A stretch of 5,046 nucleotides of DNA from contig CAIJIA010000131.1 of NCBI GenBank assembly GCA_903820655.1, forward strand, positions 1 to 5,046, read 5' to 3'. Numbering within the stretch: position 1 is the stretch's first letter; each line of letters opens with the position of its first letter. This stretch comes from an uncultured Chloroflexota bacterium. Its GTDB lineage: Bacteria; Chloroflexota; Limnocylindria; Limnocylindrales; Limnocylindraceae. A program made the translations under genes and the position numbers. Below the pieces are notes generated by a model, which saw only the letters and a program-made list of their open reading frames with translations, was not told the origin of the DNA and searched no databases. Positions 1 through 4,780 of this stretch are shown here, piece after piece.

Positions 1-353
1 CCTGGCTCCTTGCGGAACGCTTCGATCATTTCGTGCACCGCGTTGTTGCTGGTTGCCTTGCGGCCCTTCAGCGGTAGGCCGATGTCGCCCATGCCGTCGG
101 CGCCATGCACATGCTGTGCGGTAGCGAAGGGGCGAACAAGCGGCATCTCAGCGCCTGCATGCACGGGGATGCTCTTGCCGCACAGCTCAACGGTGTAGAG
201 GGCGTTCTGCACGCCGAGCTCCACCGGAACGTTGCCAATCACGATCGACATGCCGACAACTTCGGTGTTCGGGTGCTTGAGCGCCATCACGATCGCGACG
301 ACGTCGTCGGAGGCGGTATCGGTGTCGATCCACATGCGACGGGTTGGGCTCAT
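1..353 (-). CDS. Nucleoside hydrolase (IUNH family), N-terminal part, cut by window edge
   Basis: The enzyme family hydrolyses the N-glycosidic bond of ribonucleosides (inosine, uridine and others) to base and ribose in purine and pyrimidine salvage, and is normally cytoplasmic. The 117 complete codons visible here are roughly the first third of a family that is usually about 310-330 residues. Residues 10-17 read DTDTASDD, the calcium-binding aspartate cluster. It keeps the D-x-D-x3-DD spacing but has TA in place of the usual PG, as in a subset of family members. An IGNV segment at 39-42 and HGADGMGD at 83-90 are the other conserved active-site loops. The start at 353 is preferred over Met7 (base 335) because a TACGAT hexamer lies exactly six bases upstream, which fits a leaderless transcript; no Shine-Dalgarno is seen. 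It lies 29 bases after the LON-domain gene. Substrate specificity cannot be told, because the C-terminal determinants are outside the window. Confidence 0.9.
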   Translation of the reverse strand, partial: MSPTRRMWIDTDTASDDVVAIVMALKHPNTEVVGMSIVIGNVPVELGVQNALYTVELCGKSIPVHAGAEMPLVRPFATAQHVHGADGMGDIGLPLKGRKATSNNAVHEMIEAFRKEP

Positions 354-359
354 GCGCGC

Positions 360-365
360 ATCGTA
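360..365 (-). promoter_or_regulatory. Candidate -10 box (TACGAT) of a leaderless nucleoside hydrolase transcript
   Basis: TACGAT matches TANNNT and is followed by the six-base spacer GCGCGC and then the ATG at 353. Transcription would therefore start at or beside the A of the ATG. No convincing -35 element is visible. The same geometry appears at two other starts in this window. It would let this gene be transcribed apart from the LON gene upstream. Confidence 0.5.
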
Positions 366-382
366 TCTGCTGTAGATGGGGT

Positions 383-1378
383 TTAGTTGCGGCGTTCTGA
401 AAGCGCAGTGGGGTCGGCCTGCCACGGGCGGATCCCCTCGGCGAGCAGCAGGTTCTCGCGATCGAGATGGGCGGCGAGCAGGGTGAGGCGTGCTAGCGCA
501 TCGGGCGCTTCGAGGAGCGCTTGGCGCTGCTCAATGGTCAACTGAACAACACCGCCAACCACATGCGAGAGGCCAACCGGATCGTCGCTCCCAGAGAGTC
601 GGTCGATCGCCGTGGCCAGCAGCTCTCCATCGGGGTCATCATCTTCGTCGGAAGTTTCGTCATCGCCGACGCCATATTCGGTGACCTTCGCGGGGCCGGC
701 CGCAGCGTTGGACGCCACCAGGAGACGTTCAATCTCGGAGACCACCTCTTGGCTGAGTGCCGCACCCTGCTCCTCTTCCAGCGCCTCGTCAATCGCTTCG
801 GGGGTGACCTCATCGTCCTCGATGTACTCGCCCTCTTCCTCTTCATCGTCGTCGTCATGGTTGTGGTCGTGCTCCCCCTCATCTACGCCACGGAGCAGTT
901 CGAGATAGTCAATGAACAAATCAGAGACGCGCTCCGCAGTGGCGCGCACGCGCTCAGCCGGTTCGCCCACCGCCTCGTCAAGGAGCTCGATCTCAGCCTG
1001 TAGATATGGGGCACTGCGATCAAAGTTTGTGATACGGAAGCGCTGTGTACCGAGCGCCACAATGTCCCAGCGCCCGTCAATGTAGCGCGTCGCCTCGCGA
1101 ATTTCGGCAAGGGTACCGATCTCGGAGAGACCGTCGTCTCCCGATCGAATCACGCCGAATGGCTGATTCAGTTCGAGGCAGCGCTTCACCATCAAGCGGT
1201 AGCGCGGCTCAAAGATGTGCAGCGGCAGGGCAACACCAGGGAAGAGAACGAGTTGCAGCGGGAAGAGCGGGATCAGTTTCGGCGCGTCGCCGTTCTGCTC
1301 CAGGTCAGTGGCTGCAGGCCGAGGCCTGTCCCGCCGAATCCGCCGTGCGGAAGCTGGAGCCGCAGCCGCAGCCGCCAA
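383..1378 (-). CDS. LON substrate-binding (N-terminal) domain protein with acidic inserts; start uncertain
   Basis: This is a stand-alone relative of the N-terminal substrate-recognition domain of Lon protease, with no AAA+ ATPase or protease domain. Its cellular role is not established, though binding of unfolded or specific proteins is the usual guess. Residues 35-62 (counted from base 1378) carry the family signature: LIPLFPLQLVLFPG, then LPLHIFEPRYR. A beta-rich barrel follows to about residue 132, then helices. The protein is long for the family (331 residues against about 200-220), because residues 166-190 (with EHDHNHDDDDEEEE) and 237-251 are strongly acidic inserts in the helical part. 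The start is unresolved. The only conventional start in frame upstream of the domain is TTG at 1378, which makes 74 bases overlap the iron-sulfur carrier gene and gives an alanine/arginine-rich leader that looks like read-through of that gene in another frame. A non-canonical start after base 1305 (for example CTG at 1303 or 1276) would fit the domain better. Confidence 0.85.
   Translation of the reverse strand: MAAAAAAPASARRIRRDRPRPAATDLEQNGDAPKLIPLFPLQLVLFPGVALPLHIFEPRYRLMVKRCLELNQPFGVIRSGDDGLSEIGTLAEIREATRYIDGRWDIVALGTQRFRITNFDRSAPYLQAEIELLDEAVGEPAERVRATAERVSDLFIDYLELLRGVDEGEHDHNHDDDDEEEEGEYIEDDEVTPEAIDEALEEEQGAALSQEVVSEIERLLVASNAAAGPAKVTEYGVGDDETSDEDDDPDGELLATAIDRLSGSDDPVGLSHVVGGVVQLTIEQRQALLEAPDALARLTLLAAHLDRENLLLAEGIRPWQADPTALSERRN
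809..883 (-). other. Acidic/histidine low-complexity tract within the LON-domain gene
   Basis: The tract covers residues 166-190 of the LON-domain protein. It includes three histidines in a His-x-His-x-His-like arrangement (HDHNH), then four Asp and four Glu in a row, and ends EDDE. On the DNA it is a run of GAC, GAT and GAG codons that could change length by replication slippage. A second, shorter acidic tract lies at 626-670. The tract sits after the barrel domain in a linker position, so it probably loops out of the fold. Metal or basic-protein binding is possible but is inference. Confidence 0.7.
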
Positions 1379-1715
1379 CCGAGTTCGGATTCTCGACGGT
1401 GAAGCCGGCGCCCATCATCGCGTCAACGTAGTCAACGGTTGATCCCTGAATCAGTGGAACGGCCTTCTCATCAACGTAGACACGCACGCCGTTCGCCATG
1501 AAGACGCTGTCACCTGGGTTTTCAACATCGTCGAGCATCATGCCGTAGCGATAACCGCTGCAGCCGCCCGAAACGATGTAGACGCGCAGGCCGATCAGTG
1601 GATTCGTCTCGCCCTTGGCGAGCTCAAGAACCTTGGCGGCGGCGTTGTCGGTGAGGGCGAGAACGGGCGCAACGGTTGGCGCCTCGTTGGCGACCTGTGG
1701 CTCCTGGTTCAACAT
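1305..1715 (-). CDS. A-type iron-sulfur carrier protein (HesB/IscA/ErpA family)
   Basis: Members accept iron-sulfur clusters from the scaffold (Isc or Suf system) and pass them to apo-enzymes in the cytoplasm. The three ligand cysteines are all present: Cys52 in SGGCSGYRYGM, and Cys116 and Cys118 in GGCGCGSSF. The core domain runs from about residue 19 to 122. The 136-residue protein has a polar N-terminal extension of about 18 residues and a C-terminal tail of about 14 residues carrying an extra cysteine (Cys134). The start at 1715 is supported by the perfect AAGGAGG ribosome site four bases upstream. It follows the thiolase gene by 49 bases and its 3' end meets the LON-domain gene. ErpA-like is the nearest description, but IscA, SufA and ErpA cannot be separated reliably from sequence alone. 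No scaffold or desulfurase gene is in the window. Confidence 0.93.
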   Translation of the reverse strand: MLNQEPQVANEAPTVAPVLALTDNAAAKVLELAKGETNPLIGLRVYIVSGGCSGYRYGMMLDDVENPGDSVFMANGVRVYVDEKAVPLIQGSTVDYVDAMMGAGFTVENPNSVGGCGCGSSFRTADSAGQASACSH

Positions 1716-1719
1716 CGCT

Positions 1720-1726
1720 CCTCCTT
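1720..1726 (-). promoter_or_regulatory. Strong Shine-Dalgarno site of the iron-sulfur carrier gene
   Basis: AAGGAGG lies four bases before the ATG at 1715. It is the clearest ribosome binding site in the window and fixes this start. It contrasts with the leaderless-type starts of the thiolase and the nucleoside hydrolase, so this message must have a 5' leader or be translated from the thiolase transcript. Confidence 0.8.
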
Positions 1727-1752
1727 CGGCATCTGCCGCTGCTGTGATCGAG

Positions 1753-1758
1753 ATTCTA
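1753..1758 (-). promoter_or_regulatory. Candidate -10 box (TAGAAT) for the iron-sulfur carrier gene
   Basis: TAGAAT fits TANNNT and lies in the 49-base gap after the thiolase stop, 37 bases upstream of the carrier ATG. It would give a leader of about 30 bases that contains the ribosome site. The -35 region, which lies inside the thiolase 3' end, is poor. The gene could equally be carried on a thiolase read-through transcript. Confidence 0.35.
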
Positions 1759-1764
1759 GCGCGC

Positions 1765-3018
1765 CTACGCCTCGACGCGCTCCACCAGCATCGCGATCCC
1801 CTGACCCACCCCTACGCACATGGCGGCGATCCCATAGCGACCACCGCTGCGGCGCAGCTCGCGGACCAAGGTTGTGGCCATGCGGGCCCCAGAGGCGCCG
1901 AGAGGGTGCCCGAGGGCAATGGCGCCACCGTGCACATTGGTCTTCGCCGGGTCAAGTCCAAGCTCGGTGATGCAGGCAACCGCCTGGCTGGCGAATGCCT
2001 CGTTGAGCTCCACGCGATCGATGTCGGCGACCGTGAGCCCCGTGCGCTCCAGTAGTTTGCGAATCGCTGGGATCGGCCCAGCACCCATCACCGACGGATC
2101 CACCCCAGCAACAGCGGTTGCAACGATGCGTGCGTATGGCTTCAGACCAAGTGCGCGTGCGCGCTCCGACTCCACAACAAGCAGTGCGGCCGCGCCATCG
2201 TTAATGCCCGAGGCGTTGCCTGCAGTGACGGTGCCGTCAGCGGCGAAGGCGGGCTTTAGCTTTGCGAGCGCAGCGGCGCTTGTGTCGGGTCGTGGATGCT
2301 CGTCGCGATCAACAACGATCGGTGCGCCTGAGCGCTGTGGAATAGAGACGGGCACGATCTCCTCGGAAAAGATGCCGCTGGCGGCTGCAGCGGCGGCACG
2401 TTGCTGCGACGCAAGTGCGAGTTCGTCTTGTGCCTCGCGACTGACGTGCCACTGATCAGCAACGCGCTCCGCTGTTTCGCCGAGCGAGATCGTTGGATAC
2501 TTCGCGTGGAGGCGTGGATTCACAAAGCGCCAACCAATGGTGGTGTCAACGAGTTCGCGATTGCCGCGTTCGAGGCCGCTCTCCGGCTTCAGCGTGACGA
2601 GCGGTGCACGGCTCATGCTCTCCACGCCGCCCGCGACCACGACCTCGGCATCACCTACGGCGATGGCGTTCGCTGCGGCGGCGAGCGCCTGCAGGCCCGA
2701 ACCGCAGAGTCGGTTCACCGTTTGCCCTGGCACCTCAACGGGATAGCCGGCAACGAGGAGCGCCATGCGCGCCACGTTGCGGTTGTCTTCGCCCGCCTGA
2801 TTAGCGCAGCCCAAGATCACGTCGTCGATGGCGGCGGCGTTGATACCGCTCCGGGCAACGACCGCTTCGAGCACGGTGGCGGCAAGGTCGTCGGGGCGAA
2901 CGCCAGCGAGCGCGCCGCCGTAGCGACCGAAGGGGGTGCGCAGCGCCTCAACGATCCAGGCCTCCTTGAGGGGGCGGCCCGGGGTGCTGCTCTGGGAGAG
3001 TGGTGCGCTACTGCTCAT
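1765..3018 (-). CDS. Thiolase (acetyl-CoA acyltransferase), most like beta-ketoadipyl-CoA thiolase
   Basis: The enzyme catalyses thiolytic cleavage of a 3-oxoacyl-CoA, or the reverse condensation, in the cytoplasm. At 417 residues it is full length plus about 18 extra N-terminal residues before the usual beginning, EAWIVEALRTPFGRYGG. The nucleophile is Cys105 in NRLCGSG. The other catalytic motifs are NEAF at 339-342, GHP with His371 in GGAIALGHPLGASG, and Cys401 in CVGVGQG. The CANQAGEDNRNVARMA stretch at 71-86 and DTTIGWRFVNP at 158-168 resemble PcaF/PaaJ, which act at the last step of aromatic-compound breakdown to succinyl-CoA and acetyl-CoA. No partner gene of that pathway (CoA transferase, hydroxyacyl-CoA dehydrogenase) is nearby, so a fatty-acid or acetoacetyl-CoA role remains possible. 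The start at 3018 is supported by a TAGACT box six bases upstream; there is no Shine-Dalgarno and no other ATG before the domain. Confidence 0.93.
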   Translation of the reverse strand: MSSSAPLSQSSTPGRPLKEAWIVEALRTPFGRYGGALAGVRPDDLAATVLEAVVARSGINAAAIDDVILGCANQAGEDNRNVARMALLVAGYPVEVPGQTVNRLCGSGLQALAAAANAIAVGDAEVVVAGGVESMSRAPLVTLKPESGLERGNRELVDTTIGWRFVNPRLHAKYPTISLGETAERVADQWHVSREAQDELALASQQRAAAAAASGIFSEEIVPVSIPQRSGAPIVVDRDEHPRPDTSAAALAKLKPAFAADGTVTAGNASGINDGAAALLVVESERARALGLKPYARIVATAVAGVDPSVMGAGPIPAIRKLLERTGLTVADIDRVELNEAFASQAVACITELGLDPAKTNVHGGAIALGHPLGASGARMATTLVRELRRSGGRYGIAAMCVGVGQGIAMLVERVEA

Positions 3019-3024
3019 GCGCTC

Positions 3025-3030
3025 AGTCTA
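3025..3030 (-). promoter_or_regulatory. Candidate -10 box (TAGACT) of a leaderless thiolase transcript
   Basis: TAGACT matches TANNNT and is separated by six bases from the thiolase ATG at 3018, which places the transcript start on the ATG. The matching -35 position (about 3048-3053) falls on the -10 box of the divergent gene. No -35 consensus is visible there. Confidence 0.5.
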
Positions 3031-3045
3031 CGCCCGCCCCTCGGC

Positions 3046-3051
3046 TAGGAT
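3046..3051 (+). promoter_or_regulatory. Candidate -10 box (TAGGAT) for the rightward gene pair
   Basis: TAGGAT fits TANNNT and is followed by six bases and the ATG at 3058. The same bases include AGGA at 3047-3050, seven bases before the ATG, which could act as a Shine-Dalgarno if transcription began further upstream. The leaderless reading is favoured because the opposite strand shows the same geometry. Confidence 0.45.
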
Positions 3052-3057
3052 GGAGCC

Positions 3058-3798
3058 ATGAGTGAGACCCTCGTACCCATCGCCTCCGCCCTCCCTCCGA
3101 TTGCGACCAGCCTCACCCCTGGGCTCCCCACGGCGGCCGAACTCTTCGACTTCGCCGCTGGAGCCGAGCGCCGCTTCCGCACCCTGCGCCTGCGTATCGA
3201 GGAGCGCACCGTCACCGCCGCAGGCGAGAGCCTTGGATCGGTCGAGCTCCTGATTGACCGCCCCCACGCCCGCGTCACCACCGTGCACCCGCAGGGTGGC
3301 TACGAGGTCTGGCTCACCGATGGCGCCGACGTACGCGGCTACAGCGCGGTGACCAACACCACCACGCGCCGGCCACACCGCGCCGCGCCAACCGGCCTCG
3401 ACGACAGCGGTCTCCCACAGAACGCGCGCGTGCCGACCGACATGGGTCCGCTTCCGGGCAAGGGTTGGGCGACTAGCTTCGTTCGTCCAGGATCGTTCTG
3501 CGCCAGCGTTCTTGCTGGTGCGGTGCTCGGTGCCGTGCACGAGACAAACCTCGCTGGACGTGTCGCACTCACCATTGAGGCCGCTGCGCCACGCGCCGTT
3601 GGTCTCGACGGGGATCGCGCCGACTTCCGCTTCCGCGTCACCTTCGATCGGCTCACCGGCCTCTTGCTCGGTGTGGAAGAGTTCCGCGGTGCGCATCTCG
3701 TGCGCAGTGCGCTCTGCACCGCGTTTGAGGTTGATGCATCAATTCCGGCCAGCGCCTTTGCTCTTGAACTTCCACCCGACGTAGTGATGCTCTACTGA
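3058..3798 (+). CDS. Unrecognised protein, possibly LolA/RseB-like fold, no signal peptide
   Basis: I do not recognise a named family for this 246-residue protein. The pattern resembles the curved beta-sheet of the LolA/RseB lipoprotein-carrier fold. Amphipathic beta strands run from about residue 41 (FRTLRLRIEER), through SVELLIDRP at 61-69, to GGYEVWLTDGADVRGYS at 80-96, where the WxxDGxxVxxY-like strand pair is typical. The C-terminal part (about 188-246) has RVTFDRLTGLLLGVEE and ends in an acidic-hydrophobic stretch with IPASAFALELPPDV, again as in LolA-like proteins. LolA and RseB are exported, but here the N-terminus has no basic residue before Arg38 and no clear hydrophobic core, so the product is probably cytoplasmic. 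It diverges from the thiolase across 39 bases and lies seven bases before a CoxG-like gene with which it is probably co-transcribed. The fold assignment is inference; that the gene is real is well supported by its length, codon use and start context. Confidence 0.8.
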   Translation: MSETLVPIASALPPIATSLTPGLPTAAELFDFAAGAERRFRTLRLRIEERTVTAAGESLGSVELLIDRPHARVTTVHPQGGYEVWLTDGADVRGYSAVTNTTTRRPHRAAPTGLDDSGLPQNARVPTDMGPLPGKGWATSFVRPGSFCASVLAGAVLGAVHETNLAGRVALTIEAAAPRAVGLDGDRADFRFRVTFDRLTGLLLGVEEFRGAHLVRSALCTAFEVDASIPASAFALELPPDVVMLY

Positions 3799-3805
3799 GC
3801 CGCCG

Positions 3806-4249
3806 ATGAGCGAGATCGTTGGTCAGGCACTGCTCGAAAAGTCGGTGGCGAACCTTGTTACCGCGAGCGACAGCCCAGAGCTGATTGCGAAACTGATCCC
3901 CGGATGTGATGGCCTGCACCGCATTGATGCAGAGCACATTGAAGGCCGCCTGGCAACGCAGGTCGCTGGCATTCCGATCGAGGCTGCAATTTCGGTTCGC
4001 CGAACCGTTGAAGTACTCGACGCTGGCGTAACGCGACTGCACCTGCGACTCAAGGTGCGCCCGGACATCGGCGGTCATGCGATTGTGGTCGCCCTCATTG
4101 ATCTAACCGAGGCGAGCCCAACAAGCAGCAACGCCTCGTGGCGAACCTCAACGGAGCTCGATCCCATGCTCGCCGTGATGGCGGGGCAGCGGGTGGAAGA
4201 GTTCCTACGCAGTTCTATCGATCACCTGATCGCGGGGCTCGCCAGTTAA
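3806..4249 (+). CDS. CoxG-like SRPBCC (START-fold) protein
   Basis: The 147-residue length and layout match the CoxG/SRPBCC family, helix-grip proteins with a deep hydrophobic pocket. Some members sit with aerobic CO dehydrogenase or related hydroxylases and help anchor or mature them; many others have no known ligand. Visible points are the N-terminal helix that positions the PGC turn (LIPGCDGLHRID at 30-41, the family's IPGC signature), alternating strands through about residue 100, and a long C-terminal helix (about 117-146). The usual glycine-rich strand after the PGC turn is weak and the overall match is moderate. The start is at 3806, seven bases after the preceding stop, with no Shine-Dalgarno, so translation is probably coupled to the LolA-like gene. 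No CO dehydrogenase or molybdenum hydroxylase gene is in the window, so a CO-related role should not be assumed. Confidence 0.75.
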   Translation: MSEIVGQALLEKSVANLVTASDSPELIAKLIPGCDGLHRIDAEHIEGRLATQVAGIPIEAAISVRRTVEVLDAGVTRLHLRLKVRPDIGGHAIVVALIDLTEASPTSSNASWRTSTELDPMLAVMAGQRVEEFLRSSIDHLIAGLAS

Positions 4250-4252
4250 GCG

Positions 4253-4780
4253 CTAGGCGTTCAGCGCCACCCAGATCGCGGCGAGCACGATCGCTGCCAA
4301 GGCTGCAATCATCAGCACCCACCCGGCACGAAAGAGGGCACGTCCACGGTTGATCGGCCACCAGGCACCAACGGAGCGCGAAATACGGAGCGCCGCCTCA
4401 CCCATGGTGACGAAGAGCGGAATGGAGCCAATCAGGAGCGGCACCTTCACAATGCCATCACTCCACTTCGCGCCAAGGTTTAGCGCGCTGATCACAATCG
4501 TGCCGCAGATGAGTGCGACAACGCTGAGGTAGATGTAGCCGCCGCGCAGTGGCGTTGGATCAGTCTCTGGAACAAATGCGGGGAGTCCGTCGTCGGCAAT
4601 TGGCACAGGCTGGCGATCAAGTTTGATCATCCCTGGCTCGTACCGTTCGTCAACGAGCACGCCGCGCATCAGATCACCTGCGTCTGGCGCCTCCTCTTCG
4701 GCACCTGGGAGTGCGTGTGGCAGCGCCTCAGCGCCATCAATCTGATCAGGGCGAACGATGCGTTGGCGCTCGTTGCTCAT
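4253..4780 (-). CDS. Unrecognised membrane protein with three predicted helices
   Basis: I do not recognise a family for this 175-residue protein. The first 75-80 residues are hydrophilic, acidic and proline-containing, and probably cytoplasmic. Three hydrophobic segments follow at about 81-103, 111-133 and 149-173; the last runs nearly to the C-terminus. Between helices 2 and 3 is a basic, tryptophan-rich loop (RISRSVGAWWPINRGRALFRAG). By the positive-inside rule this loop is cytoplasmic, which for three helices requires the N-terminal tail to lie outside or one segment not to span. The start ATG at 4780 overlaps the stop of the upstream DMT transporter gene by four bases (ATGA) and has no Shine-Dalgarno, so the two are translationally coupled. 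A partner or regulatory role with that transporter is inference. Its stop is three bases from the stop of the convergent CoxG-like gene. Confidence 0.8.
   Translation of the reverse strand: MSNERQRIVRPDQIDGAEALPHALPGAEEEAPDAGDLMRGVLVDERYEPGMIKLDRQPVPIADDGLPAFVPETDPTPLRGGYIYLSVVALICGTIVISALNLGAKWSDGIVKVPLLIGSIPLFVTMGEAALRISRSVGAWWPINRGRALFRAGWVLMIAALAAIVLAAIWVALNA

Noticed and set aside
105..386. Rightward 93-codon open frame at the left edge
   Set aside because: It is antisense to the nucleoside hydrolase, whose DTDTASDD and HGADGMGD motifs are clear.
831..905. Repetitive tcgtcgtc/cctcttcc-like sequence as a DNA repeat or array
   Set aside because: It is a codon-level low-complexity tract encoding the acidic region of the LON protein, with no regular spacer structure.
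521..1003. Rightward 160-codon open frame with a very hydrophobic valine-rich segment, looking like a membrane protein
   Set aside because: It lies antisense to the LON-domain gene. The hydrophobic run is only the complement of the acidic Asp/Glu codon tract, and there is no ribosome site or domain.
2401..3048. Rightward 215-codon open frame
   Set aside because: It is fully antisense to the thiolase, whose motifs are unambiguous; its length comes from GC-rich codon bias.
3028..3696. Leftward 222-codon open frame opposite the LolA-like gene
   Set aside because: The composition is Gly/Arg/Glu-rich with no recognisable domain. The rightward frame has a better start context, strand-like patterning and an adjacent coupled gene.
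3653..4078. Leftward 141-codon open frame spanning the junction of the two rightward genes
   Set aside because: It covers parts of two genes and their junction in antisense, and has no domain signature.
4219..4232. Inverted repeat CGATCA-CC-TGATCG as a possible terminator or operator
   Set aside because: The loop is only two bases, there is no T run, and the repeat lies inside the CoxG-like coding sequence. It is readily explained by the general GATC abundance.
3806..4249. CoxG-like gene as evidence of carbon monoxide oxidation
   Set aside because: No CO dehydrogenase subunit or maturation gene is present in the window, and the SRPBCC family is too broad to infer this function.
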